The notes below the pieces were generated by a model, which saw only the letters and a program-made list of their open reading frames with translations, searched no databases and was not told the DNA's origin. A stretch of DNA of 64,000 bases from Aerococcus urinae. Lineage in GTDB: Bacteria > Bacillota > Bacilli > Lactobacillales > Aerococcaceae. Made by a program: the position numbers and the translations under genes. The first letter of the stretch is position 1; each line of letters starts with the position of its first letter. Shown piece after piece: positions 54,664-63,445 of the stretch. The stretch lies in NCBI RefSeq assembly GCF_001543175.1, contig NZ_CP014161.1:310001-374000 (forward strand), written 5' to 3'.

Positions 54664-56298
54664 ATGAATATATTAGCTGTTATACCAGCACGTGGAGGCT
54701 CTAAAGGAATTCCACGCAAGAACGTGAGAATACTTAATGGGCATCCGTTAATCGCTTATGCCATTATGAATGCTCAAAATAGCCAATATCAGATGGATGT
54801 CTGTGTCTCAACGGATGATGAAGAAATCGCCCGCGTTGCTGAAACTTACCAAGCTGAAGTGGTATGGCGAGGAGAAAATTTATCAAGTGATGCAGTCACC
54901 TTAGACCCAGTAATTTATGATGCTTATCAGAAGATGGAGGCTAAGAAGGGGGTTCAATATGACCTAATTATTACCCTGCAAGCGACTTCACCGCTCTTAC
55001 AAACCCAAACCCTGGACCAAGCCATTGGAAAATTGATCAATGATCCAGCTATCGACACTTTGATCAGTGTGGTTAACCACCCGCATTTATCTTGGACAGA
55101 GGATGATTCAGGCAAGATTATTCCTAATTACAAGGAGCGACTCAATCGCCAATATTTACCAGCTAACTATTCTGAAACTGGCGCTTTCCTGATTACTCGT
55201 GACCATGCCATAGAAGAAAATTCAAGGATAGGCCAACACTTAGCTGTTTTTCAGGTTCCCGAAGCGGAGTCGACCGATATCGATACGGCTCAGGATTGGT
55301 GGGTGGTTGAAAATGAACTGAATAAGAAAAATATTCTTATTCGTGTAGAGGGTTATGCCGAAATTGGTTTAGGACATGTGTATCGTGGGTTAGCCCTAGC
55401 TTACGGCTTGATCCATCATAAGGTCCACTTTGTGACTAGTCAGCAATCGAATCTGGCCCAGGAAAAATTAAAGGCCAGTCATTTTCCCTACACGGTTATC
55501 GATTCTGAAGATGAAATTCTTGATGTAATCGACGACTATGATGCTGACATTTTAATTAATGATATTTTAGATACGTCGATTGACTATATGCAAATGCTCA
55601 AAGAGCGTGAGTTGCGCCTTATCAATTTTGAAGATATTGGCCCAGGAGCTGACCTCGCGGATGCAGTCATTAACGACCTCTATGCTCCTCAGAAAAAAGG
55701 TAGCCAATATTATTGGGGAAGCCTTTATTATATCATTCGGGATGAATTCTTAATTAATTCTCCTAGTGATTTCCATGAAGAAGTTAATAATATTTTTGTT
55801 ATTTTTGGTGGGGTGGATCCTAATAACCTAACTCAAAAAGTATTGGAGGCTATTCCCTTTGTCGAAAATGCCAAAGACATTCAATTTACCATTGTTGTTG
55901 GCCCTGGCTATCCTTACTTTGAACAAGTGAAGGACCAGGCAGAAAGTATGCCATATGCTATTGATGTGATTCAAAATGTCAAAGTCATGTCTGATTATAT
56001 GAATAAATCGGACATCGCTGTTTCTTCCCAAGGACGAACCATGTTAGAGTTAGCGGCTATGGGAGTACCAACGATTCTCTTGGCTCAAAATGAGCGGGAA
56101 TTGACCCATGAATTTGGTTATCTATCCAATGGCTTTATGAACTTAGGGTTAGGCCAGGCCATTGACAGCCAATCCATTGGGCGCACTTTGAATTGGTTGA
56201 TTGAAACACCACAAATCCGTCAACAAATGCACCAACAAATGTTAGCCAATGATTTACGCCATGGTTTAGATCGTGTATTAAAAATTATTTTAGAGTAA
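54664..56298 (+). CDS. Fused CMP-nonulosonate synthetase and PseG/SpsG-like UDP-sugar hydrolase
   Basis: A 544-residue two-domain protein. The N-terminal domain (about 1-225) is a CMP-N-acetylneuraminate/pseudaminate/legionaminate synthetase with P-A-R-G-G-S-K-G-I-P-R-K-N. The C-terminal domain (about 230-544) is a GT-B-like PseG/SpsG hydrolase with G-L-G-H-V-Y-R-G-L-A-L-A and S-S-Q-G-R-T-M-L-E-L-A. PseG removes UDP to give the hexose that the next enzyme condenses. The fusion joins two steps of one pathway, and the neuB-like gene follows after 10 bp. A GTG one codon earlier is less well spaced. Confidence 0.88.
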   Translation: MNILAVIPARGGSKGIPRKNVRILNGHPLIAYAIMNAQNSQYQMDVCVSTDDEEIARVAETYQAEVVWRGENLSSDAVTLDPVIYDAYQKMEAKKGVQYDLIITLQATSPLLQTQTLDQAIGKLINDPAIDTLISVVNHPHLSWTEDDSGKIIPNYKERLNRQYLPANYSETGAFLITRDHAIEENSRIGQHLAVFQVPEAESTDIDTAQDWWVVENELNKKNILIRVEGYAEIGLGHVYRGLALAYGLIHHKVHFVTSQQSNLAQEKLKASHFPYTVIDSEDEILDVIDDYDADILINDILDTSIDYMQMLKERELRLINFEDIGPGADLADAVINDLYAPQKKGSQYYWGSLYYIIRDEFLINSPSDFHEEVNNIFVIFGGVDPNNLTQKVLEAIPFVENAKDIQFTIVVGPGYPYFEQVKDQAESMPYAIDVIQNVKVMSDYMNKSDIAVSSQGRTMLELAAMGVPTILLAQNERELTHEFGYLSNGFMNLGLGQAIDSQSIGRTLNWLIETPQIRQQMHQQMLANDLRHGLDRVLKIILE

Positions 56299-56308
56299 GG
56301 AGATTAAA

Positions 56309-57373
56309 ATGGGGATTCATGAAGTATTAAAAGAACAGGGTTATTATGTCATCGGAGAAATCGGAGTCAATTATTATGATATTGCCAAAGAAAACGGCAC
56401 GACTCCCATGGAAGCCGCAAAGTTAATGATTGATAAGGCCAAAGAATCCGGCATGGATGCCGTCAAGTTCCAAACCTATAAGGCCGAAACTATTGCCTCC
56501 AAATTCTCGCCTTCCTATTGGGATACCAGTGAAGAAGCAACAACCTCACAATATGAGCTCTTCAAGAAATTCGATTCCTTTGGCTATGATGAATATAAGG
56601 AATTAGCTGACTACTGCCATCAAGTGGGCGTTGAATTTTTCTCGACGGCTTTTGACTTTGAATCAGCGGATTACTTATATGACCTGATGAATATTTATAA
56701 GATTTCTTCATCGGATTTATCTAACTTGCCTTTTATTAAGTACCAAGCCGAAAAAGGAAAAACGATCCTTTTATCAACCGGGGCTTCAAGTATAGAAGAA
56801 ATTCACCAAGCGGTTGAGACTATCGAATCCACTGGCAATAAGGATATTGTGATTATGCACTGTGTCTTAGAATACCCAACGCCATTTGAAGATGCTAACC
56901 TCAATGTTATTTCCAGTCTGATTAAGGAATTTCCTGACTATGTTATCGGCTACTCTGACCATACCCGTCCGGATCCACAAATGGATGTTGTCAAGACTGC
57001 TGTGGCCTTAGGGGCTAAAGTTATCGAGAAGCACTATACTTTAGATAAGACCTTGCCAGGTAATGACCATTACCATGCCATGGACCCTGAAGACATGAAA
57101 GTTCTGAAAGAAGGCCTTGAGTTTCAAATGAAGGTAAGAGGCCAGGCGGTTGCTGACTTAGAGGCTCAAGCAGCTGCTCGGAAGAACGCACGACGCTCAA
57201 TCGTTCTTACCCAAGATGTCAAAGCCGGAACAATCTTAACTGAAGACATGCTAACCTTTAAACGTCCTGGTACGGGAATTGCCCCTGGAAAAGTGCAGAA
57301 AGTGATTGGTAGAAAAGTCAATCAAGACCTTGCCGAAGACACGACTTTAATGGAAGATATGTTAGAAAAATAG
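56309..57373 (+). CDS. NeuB-family nonulosonic acid synthase (sialic/pseudaminic/legionaminic)
   Basis: A 354-residue synthase that condenses a hexose with phosphoenolpyruvate into a nine-carbon sugar. The barrel domain has G-E-I-G-V-N, V-K-F-Q-T-Y-K-A-E, G-Y-S-D-H-T and E-K-H-Y-T-L-D. The C-terminal SAF (antifreeze-like) domain at about 290-350 contains K-R-P-G-T-G-I, whose arginine reaches into the partner active site. It is most likely NeuB, PseI or LegI; the PseG-like domain upstream favours a pseudaminic/legionaminic-type sugar over plain Neu5Ac, though this is inference. Confidence 0.9.
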   Translation: MGIHEVLKEQGYYVIGEIGVNYYDIAKENGTTPMEAAKLMIDKAKESGMDAVKFQTYKAETIASKFSPSYWDTSEEATTSQYELFKKFDSFGYDEYKELADYCHQVGVEFFSTAFDFESADYLYDLMNIYKISSSDLSNLPFIKYQAEKGKTILLSTGASSIEEIHQAVETIESTGNKDIVIMHCVLEYPTPFEDANLNVISSLIKEFPDYVIGYSDHTRPDPQMDVVKTAVALGAKVIEKHYTLDKTLPGNDHYHAMDPEDMKVLKEGLEFQMKVRGQAVADLEAQAAARKNARRSIVLTQDVKAGTILTEDMLTFKRPGTGIAPGKVQKVIGRKVNQDLAEDTTLMEDMLEK

Positions 57374-57390
57374 TATACATGTTGATTGAT

Positions 57391-57430
57391 AACCTAGGGT
57401 TTATGCTAAGGCATGACTTTAGGTTTTTTG
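57391..57430 (+). terminator. Terminator of the nonulosonate genes
   Basis: AACCTA pairs with TAGGTT, with an inner ATGC/GCAT stem, then T6. Confidence 0.68.
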
Positions 57431-57446
57431 TTAATAGAGGAAAAGT

Positions 57447-59210
57447 ATGATTCAATTAATTTTATTTACACTATCAACTTTTGGTTACGTTACGTGGTCT
57501 ATCCGATTTTTAAAGCTTAATAAATATTTTTCATGGATTTTGGTCATGATCTCCCAAAGTCTTTTCTTATATTTAGCGGCCTTGGCAAACTTATTATTAC
57601 CTGCTCTGTGGGCGACCTATTTATTAGGTTTTTTATTGCTAATTTTTATAAGCATTGAGTATTGGAAAAATTCTTGTGGAAAGGGAAATTTTCTAAGGCT
57701 GTTTTTTTTGTGGGTCAGACAAGGGATCGCCTTTCCTGAAATTATTGTCTTAGTGGCGATTTTAGGTTGGTTTGTTGTTATGAAGGGGATGCCCCTGATT
57801 CATTTTGATAATTATTCGCATTGGGGCTTGGTGGTCAAATACTTGTTTACGGAGCTCCATTTACCGACAGATATTGACCAGCTGATTTATTATCGGTCTT
57901 ATCCACCAGCTACTTCCCTTTATATCAGTTATTTTATTTATTTCTGTGGCTATAGCCAAGCCAAGATGATCATGGGTTTCTTTCTCTTTAATATGGCTTG
58001 TCTGTATTCTTTTTTTGGCATTCTGAACAAACCTGCCGAGCGCTTAAATGCGGCCTTAATTGCTTTATTGTGGGGAATATTTTTTATCTTAGACAATTCA
58101 GTCAAGATGAATAATTTATTAGTCGACAATCTCTTGGCCTATTTAACCTTAGCGGCTGGTATTTATGCTTTTCGCTATCGAAAGCAGCTAGGCTATTTAA
58201 TCACCGGGACTCTATTGTTTACTAGCATGATCAACCTGACTAAGGATAGCGGTTTATTCTTCAGTTTGCTTATTGTTTTATATGTGACTTACTTAATCAT
58301 TAAGAATCAGAATTTAATCAAAAAAGATAAGCTCAAGGCCTTTGCTATCCTATTTCCTGGTGCCTTTTTATCGAAGTTAGGCTGGTCTCTCTATGTAAAA
58401 TTTAATTATGACCTATCGGGCTTTAAACATAGTAGCCATTTTAACCAAGAGAGCCTTGAATTAGTCAAGCAAATTGGAAAAAGCTATTTAATCAAGCTAT
58501 TAGATCCATTAATTCCAGCAACTGCTGGGATTATATTAGCCTTTACCATCCTGCTTATTTTTAGCTTATATGGTCTTTTGACTAAAAAGCACCTCCTTAG
58601 CATGAGAAGACTGTGTTTAGCCATGGGGCTTACTTATATCATTTATTTCCTGGGAGTCTTTTTTATGTACGTGAGCTCCATGCCCAAAGATGAAGCCCTG
58701 CGTCTCGCTCAATTTGACCGTTATGCCATGACCATCGCTTATGTCTTACTCGGAACCGTTTTTTTTGTAGGGGTTTACTATTTTGATAAGGTTTTTCAAA
58801 GGGGAGCGAGTGACTCTCATTTCATTAATATAGTGACCTTATTCTTAATAGTGATCTATCTGGCAGGACTGGGTTCTGATTGGTTAATTGCTGAACACGA
58901 GACCATTGCCTTTAAAGAGCGTTCGATTCCTTATCAGTATGAAAAACTGGGCTTAGAGCAGATGAGCTTAAACGATTCACGGATCCTTGTTTTTACCTCG
59001 GGAGGCTGGAAAACAGATTTTGCCGGTCGTTATTATTTATATACGCCAAACACCAAGATTTATAACGGAGACCCAGCCATGCTGAAAGATTATGATCAAG
59101 TATTGGTTCTTGATGAACTCCCGCAAACTAAAAAGTGGGAGAAAGAACTGACTAAGAAAGAATGGCCTGTTGGTCTGTATACCGTTGATCGTTTCCTTAA
59201 TGGCAATTAA
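57447..59210 (+). CDS. Large membrane protein, GT-C-like, copy B
   Basis: A 587-residue paralog of the 585-residue protein at 52807, with the same layout of about twelve membrane segments and a C-terminal soluble region. Conserved stretches include F-D-N-Y-S-H-W-G-L-V-V-K, Y-Y-R-S-Y-P-P-A-T-S-L-Y, N-L-L-V-D-N-L-L-A-Y-L-T-L and, near the C-terminus, Y-L-Y-T-P-N-T. The two flank the nonulosonate synthesis genes. They may be glycosyltransferases with different acceptors or act as a pair. The upstream terminator suggests a separate or read-through transcript. Confidence 0.65.
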   Translation: MIQLILFTLSTFGYVTWSIRFLKLNKYFSWILVMISQSLFLYLAALANLLLPALWATYLLGFLLLIFISIEYWKNSCGKGNFLRLFFLWVRQGIAFPEIIVLVAILGWFVVMKGMPLIHFDNYSHWGLVVKYLFTELHLPTDIDQLIYYRSYPPATSLYISYFIYFCGYSQAKMIMGFFLFNMACLYSFFGILNKPAERLNAALIALLWGIFFILDNSVKMNNLLVDNLLAYLTLAAGIYAFRYRKQLGYLITGTLLFTSMINLTKDSGLFFSLLIVLYVTYLIIKNQNLIKKDKLKAFAILFPGAFLSKLGWSLYVKFNYDLSGFKHSSHFNQESLELVKQIGKSYLIKLLDPLIPATAGIILAFTILLIFSLYGLLTKKHLLSMRRLCLAMGLTYIIYFLGVFFMYVSSMPKDEALRLAQFDRYAMTIAYVLLGTVFFVGVYYFDKVFQRGASDSHFINIVTLFLIVIYLAGLGSDWLIAEHETIAFKERSIPYQYEKLGLEQMSLNDSRILVFTSGGWKTDFAGRYYLYTPNTKIYNGDPAMLKDYDQVLVLDELPQTKKWEKELTKKEWPVGLYTVDRFLNGN

Positions 59211-59277
59211 CTTTTAAAGTTATTGTAAGAATCAGTCAAATTCCTATAAAATCAGCTTTTCTCTTGATCAGATATGA

Positions 59278-59283
59278 TATAAT
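59278..59283 (+). promoter_or_regulatory. Extended -10 promoter of the GT2 operon
   Basis: TGATATAAT, an extended -10; a TTGATC lies only 8 bp upstream, and no proper -35 is evident. Confidence 0.45.
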
Positions 59284-59326
59284 TCATCTGTTACTAAAGC
59301 GTCAGGAAATGGAGTAATAGAAAATT

Positions 59327-60283
59327 ATGTTATTAAGTGTAATTATTCCAGCTTATAATGTCGAAAGTACCTTGCAACGTGCGGTCGATAGTGTCTTAAG
59401 ACAAAGCATGAAGGATTTTGAAGTGATCATTGTGGATGACGGGTCTACTGACGGAACCGGTCCACTTTGTGACGCTATCGAATCCCAAGATCAAAGGATC
59501 AGAGTCATACACCAAGTCAACGGGGGCCTATCTGCAGCGAGAAATACGGGAATTAGCCAAGCCCAAGGCGAGTATTTGGCCTTTCTTGATTCTGATGATG
59601 AATATGTTAATGATGTATTTTCCTTATTTTATCGGGCATATCAAGAATACCAAATGGACTTGTTCATATTTAATTTTGAACGGGTTTCTGGTGACCAAGT
59701 CACCCCTAAGAATGCCATCCGTCAGCAAATATTTAAGAGCCAAGAAGCGGTGAGGGTCCTTCACCAATATAATGGTTTAGATTTCTATGCTTGGAATAAG
59801 ATTTGGCACCATTCCCTCTTTGATGAGATGAGATACCCTCTGGATACTCTCTATGAAGACATGTATGTCAGCTATTTAGGGGCTAAGCAAGCCAACTGTG
59901 TAATTACCACGGATAAGGTTGGCTTAAGATATTATGACAATCCTTTAGGGATCACTGCCCAGGCCTTTTCTCCGGGACAGTTTGATAATGTCACTGAAAG
60001 GGTAAAGATCCTGGATGATGCACTCATTCATTTCCCAGAATTAGCTAAGAGCGCAGCCCGACGCTTATTTGATAGCTTCCTAATTATGGCCTACCAACTT
60101 TCCCAATGTGAAGATAAGGAAATGAAGAAAAAATACCACGGCCGCTTGCTTGAGCTCCTTAAGCAATACCAGTCCTATTTTAAAGACAATGAGGAAATCT
60201 CCTGGCAAAAAAGACTGGCCTGGTCGCTCTATCAAGTATCACCAAGTCTGTATAGCTATTTATATCGGATGTATTTAAGTTAA
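59327..60283 (+). CDS. GT2 family glycosyltransferase, first of a paralog pair
   Basis: A 318-residue GT-A-fold enzyme with N-terminal S-V-I-I-P-A-Y-N-V-E, nucleotide-binding V-D-D-G-S-T-D-G, G-L-S-A-A-R-N-T-G and the metal motif D-S-D-D-E (about 86-90). The C-terminal half (F-Y-A-W-N-K, L-Y-E-D-M-Y) is typical of EpsJ-type transferases that act on lipid-linked acceptors. It has about 45-50% visible identity to the gene at 61121. It starts an operon of three GT2 genes; sugar donor unknown. Confidence 0.9.
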   Translation: MLLSVIIPAYNVESTLQRAVDSVLRQSMKDFEVIIVDDGSTDGTGPLCDAIESQDQRIRVIHQVNGGLSAARNTGISQAQGEYLAFLDSDDEYVNDVFSLFYRAYQEYQMDLFIFNFERVSGDQVTPKNAIRQQIFKSQEAVRVLHQYNGLDFYAWNKIWHHSLFDEMRYPLDTLYEDMYVSYLGAKQANCVITTDKVGLRYYDNPLGITAQAFSPGQFDNVTERVKILDDALIHFPELAKSAARRLFDSFLIMAYQLSQCEDKEMKKKYHGRLLELLKQYQSYFKDNEEISWQKRLAWSLYQVSPSLYSYLYRMYLS

Positions 60284-60297
60284 GGGAGGAAGAAGCA

Positions 60298-61113
60298 GTG
60301 AATTTTACAGTGCTGATGTCTTTATATCATAAGGAAAACCCGACTTATTTACGGCAATGCTTGGATAGCCTGGTCAAGCAAAGCCTGCCAGCTGAAGAAA
60401 TATTAATTATTAAGGATGGCCCCCTAACTGAGGAACTCGACGCTATTCTCGACGACTTTCAAAAGCAATATCCCAAGCAAACCACCATTCAAGCTTATCC
60501 CAAAAACCGCGGCCTGGGTTTGGCCTTACAAGATGGCGTTCAATTGGCCCGTAATGAATGGATTGCCCGGATGGATACCGATGATATTTGCCGGGCGGAT
60601 CGTTTCGAAAAACAAATCAATTATCTTAAAGAACATCCCGAAGTCGAGTTATTGGGTAGCGATGTCTTTGAATTTGACCAGTCACCAGAGCAGCCAAGTG
60701 CTAGAAAAGTCGTTCCCCATAGCTACCAGGATATCCTAGCTTATGCTAAGCGGCGTAATCCCTTCAACCATATGACAGTGATATATAAAAAATCAGCTGT
60801 CCTAAAAGCAGGCAATTATCAGCCGTTAAAAGGTTATGAAGATTATTATTTATGGGTAAGAATGTTAAAAAATGGGGTTAAGGCTACCAATTTAGCCGAT
60901 ACCCTAGTTTATGCGCGTGCAGACCAGAATATGTTTAAAAGACGGGGAGGCTGGGACTATTTTGTCGATGGCTCTAAGGCCTACCAAAAAATCTACCAGG
61001 TTGGCCTGGCTAGTCCGCTTGATTGGCTAATTCGTATGGGCGGACAGGCTGTATTTAATTTAGTCCCTAATTCCCTACGCCAAAATCTTTACAAGAAAAT
61101 ACTAAGAAAGTAG
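60298..61113 (+). CDS. GT2 family glycosyltransferase
   Basis: A 271-residue GT-A-fold enzyme with F-T-V-L-M-S-L-Y-H-K-E, I-K-D-G, A-R-N-E-W-I-A-R-M-D-T-D-D (metal motif) and a Y-E-D-Y-Y-L-W-V-R-M acceptor motif, resembling amylovoran/galactosyl transferases (AmsE type). The start is GTG with GGGAGGAAG upstream. It follows the first GT2 gene by 14 bp and precedes the third by 7 bp, so all three are one operon. Confidence 0.9.
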   Translation: MNFTVLMSLYHKENPTYLRQCLDSLVKQSLPAEEILIIKDGPLTEELDAILDDFQKQYPKQTTIQAYPKNRGLGLALQDGVQLARNEWIARMDTDDICRADRFEKQINYLKEHPEVELLGSDVFEFDQSPEQPSARKVVPHSYQDILAYAKRRNPFNHMTVIYKKSAVLKAGNYQPLKGYEDYYLWVRMLKNGVKATNLADTLVYARADQNMFKRRGGWDYFVDGSKAYQKIYQVGLASPLDWLIRMGGQAVFNLVPNSLRQNLYKKILRK

Positions 61114-61120
61114 GTTTCTG

Positions 61121-62080
61121 ATGTTAATCTCGGTCATTATTCCGGTTTATAAAGTTGAAAAAACGCTGGAGAGAGCGGTAAACAGTGTCTTAGACCAAAC
61201 TTATCCTCACTTGGAAATTATTCTGGTGGATGATGGGTCTCCTGACAAGAGTGGGGATATTGCTGACCAGTTAGCTAAAAAAGACCCCCGGATCCAGGTT
61301 ATCCACCAATCTAACCGAGGCTTATCGGGAGCAAGAAATACCGGTATCGCAGTAGCTAGCGGAGACTATTTGGCATTTTTGGATAGTGATGATTGCTATG
61401 AGCTTGACCTATTTGAACACTTTATGGCTAGTTATCAGGAAGAACGCCCCGATTTATTTATTTTTAATGTCAAACGCATTGGAGTAAAATCCCAAACGGT
61501 AAAAGAGTCAAAAGAGATGCTTTTGACCTCTAGCCAAGCAGGGATCGAAGCCATGCTCGATTATTCCGGGATCGATTTTTATGCTTGGAATAAGGTATAC
61601 GCGAGACAGCTTTTCCGTGATGTCCGTTTTCCTGAAGGTAAATTATATGAAGATACAGCGGTATCCTATGCGACCATGAAAAGGGCTACCAGGATTATGA
61701 CGACTTCATATGTAGGGATTAATTATTATGAGAACGAGGAAAGTATTGTGGCTCAGTCATTTAATCCCAAGCAAATGGACAATGTGACGGAAAGGGCGCA
61801 CATGTTAGATGATGTCCAGGTCAACTTCCCAGATCTTACTGCTAAGGCGGGGGCGCGCCTATTTGATGGCCTCCTATCCACAGCCTATAAAATGGCCCAA
61901 GTCAGTCCCTTTAAGCAAGTAGGCAGTTCTTATCAGGACATACTAGAAATCGTCAACCATTACCGTCCCTATTTTGAAGGAAATGAAGAAATTGACTGGA
62001 AAAAGCGCTTAGCTTGGCAATTATTCCGCCTAAATCCCAAACTTTATGCTAGAATGTATCAGTGGTACTTAGGAAAGTAA
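61121..62080 (+). CDS. GT2 family glycosyltransferase, second of the paralog pair
   Basis: A 319-residue enzyme closely similar in sequence and layout to the gene at 59327: S-V-I-I-P-V-Y-K-V-E, V-D-D-G-S-P-D-K-S, G-L-S-G-A-R-N-T-G, D-S-D-D-C and F-Y-A-W-N-K, with the same C-terminal D-N-V-T-E-R-A segment. Differences in the C-terminal half suggest another acceptor or donor. It ends the GT2 operon, just before tRNA-Arg. Confidence 0.9.
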   Translation: MLISVIIPVYKVEKTLERAVNSVLDQTYPHLEIILVDDGSPDKSGDIADQLAKKDPRIQVIHQSNRGLSGARNTGIAVASGDYLAFLDSDDCYELDLFEHFMASYQEERPDLFIFNVKRIGVKSQTVKESKEMLLTSSQAGIEAMLDYSGIDFYAWNKVYARQLFRDVRFPEGKLYEDTAVSYATMKRATRIMTTSYVGINYYENEESIVAQSFNPKQMDNVTERAHMLDDVQVNFPDLTAKAGARLFDGLLSTAYKMAQVSPFKQVGSSYQDILEIVNHYRPYFEGNEEIDWKKRLAWQLFRLNPKLYARMYQWYLGK

Positions 62081-62117
62081 TTTTCTAAGTAGCCACTTGA
62101 TATGATTGATTCAATTT

Positions 62118-62190
62118 GCCCTCGTAGCTCAGTGGATAGAGCAATCGTTTCCTAAACGATGTGTCGGAAGTTCGATTCTTCTCGGGGGTG
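62118..62190 (+). tRNA. tRNA-Arg (anticodon CCT)
   Basis: A complete 73-nt cloverleaf: acceptor GCCCTCG/CGGGGGT with a G-T closing pair, D arm GCTC-AGTGGATA-GAGC, anticodon stem ATCGT/ACGAT with loop TTCCTAA (anticodon CCT, reading AGG), T arm with TTCGATT. CCA is not encoded. It stands alone between glycosyltransferase genes. Confidence 0.95.
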
Positions 62191-62252
62191 TTTTATTATA
62201 GGCAAAAAGGTCATTGTTATCTGCTATAGGTAGTTAATAAGGAGATTAGAAC

Positions 62253-63338
62253 GTGTCAACCAGTGATATTACAATTATTATTCCTGCTTTAGAACCGAAT
62301 GAGAAGTTAATAGCACTCTTAGAGTCCATTCGCAGCCAAGATTCAGATAATTTTACAATTATTATCGTTAATGATGGGTCTTCTTCTGACTATGATTCTT
62401 ATTTTAAGCAAGCGCATGAAGACTTTGGTGCCATTGTCTTAAAACATGAGAAGAACTATGGCAAAGGGCGCGCGCTGAGAACGGCTTTTGACTATATCCT
62501 GCACCATCTGCCTGACTGCCAGGGGGTCATTACCATTGATTCAGATGGACAGCACACCTATGCCGATATGATGAAATGTATCGGTGCCTTTGAGCAAGAT
62601 CCCGATGCCTTAGTTTTAGGAGTTAGAGATTTTCAAAATGAAGTGCCGTGGAAGAGTCAATTCGGTAATCGCTTAACCCGCTATATATTAAAAATGGTTA
62701 CCGGTATTTCCTTAACCGACACCCAAACGGGGTTAAGGGTGATTCCTAAAACTTATTTGGCCAGACTGTTGGAGATTTCAGGCGACCGCTTTGAATATGA
62801 ATTAAAGATGATCATTGATGCGGCTAAGCAAAGAATTCCAATTAAGGAAGTGGCGATTGAGACCATCTACCATGATGATAATAAGGGGAGTCATTTTAAC
62901 CCGATAAAGGATTCCATTGCTATTTATAGCGTTTTTTTAGAATACATGGCTAATCAGACCTATTTTTGGAAATATATCCTGTCTTCAGTCTCTTCCTTTG
63001 TGGTAGATATTCTTTTATTCCATCTCTTTTCTGTACTCTTGCCGCATGCTGCAAGTACTCTGACCATTTACTTAGCGACAATCATTGCCCGGACCATTTC
63101 ATCGGTCTTTAACTACACCTTGAATCGTTTTCTCGTTTTCAAGCAAGAATCCAAACAAAGCTTTATCAAATATGTCAGCTTGGTCATCGTGCAGATGTTC
63201 TTATCCGGAGGCTTGGTGTCTCTAATAAGCACCATTATGCAATCTCAAGCCACGACCTTTATTAAGGTATTTGTTGACTCCATGCTTTTCCTATTAAGCT
63301 ACTTCATTCAAAAACACTTTATCTTTAAAAGTAAATAA
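62253..63338 (+). CDS. GT2 glycosyltransferase fused to a GtrA-like membrane domain
   Basis: A 361-residue protein. The N-terminal dolichol-phosphate-mannose-synthase-like domain (about 1-225) shows I-I-I-P-A-L-E-P-N, V-N-D-G-S-S, D-S-D-G-Q-H and T-Q-T-G-L-R-V-I-P. The C-terminal GtrA domain (about 235-358) has four membrane helices. Such enzymes load a sugar on undecaprenyl phosphate and assist its flipping, supplying GT-C transferases. Two GT-C-like proteins lie upstream in this locus. The start is GTG with AAGGAG. Confidence 0.9.
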   Translation: MSTSDITIIIPALEPNEKLIALLESIRSQDSDNFTIIIVNDGSSSDYDSYFKQAHEDFGAIVLKHEKNYGKGRALRTAFDYILHHLPDCQGVITIDSDGQHTYADMMKCIGAFEQDPDALVLGVRDFQNEVPWKSQFGNRLTRYILKMVTGISLTDTQTGLRVIPKTYLARLLEISGDRFEYELKMIIDAAKQRIPIKEVAIETIYHDDNKGSHFNPIKDSIAIYSVFLEYMANQTYFWKYILSSVSSFVVDILLFHLFSVLLPHAASTLTIYLATIIARTISSVFNYTLNRFLVFKQESKQSFIKYVSLVIVQMFLSGGLVSLISTIMQSQATTFIKVFVDSMLFLLSYFIQKHFIFKSK

Positions 63339-63341
63339 GGT

Positions 63342-63353
63342 AGAGTGCGACAA
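63342..63353 (+). repeat. Short post-gene motif, copy 3
   Basis: AGAGTGCGACAA begins 4 bp after the stop codon of the GT2-GtrA gene. Confidence 0.45.
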
Positions 63354-63407
63354 GCACAAGAAAAGGGAGAGTCCTTAGAAAAGCGCTGGCATACAAGTTT
63401 ATTAAAA

Positions 63408-63445
63408 AATAACCGCGACCAGGTATTCTTCTGGTCGCGGTTATT
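63408..63445. terminator. Bidirectional terminator before the second deacetylase gene
   Basis: AATAACCGCGACCAG pairs perfectly with CTGGTCGCGGTTATT, with A-run left and T-run right. Confidence 0.88.
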
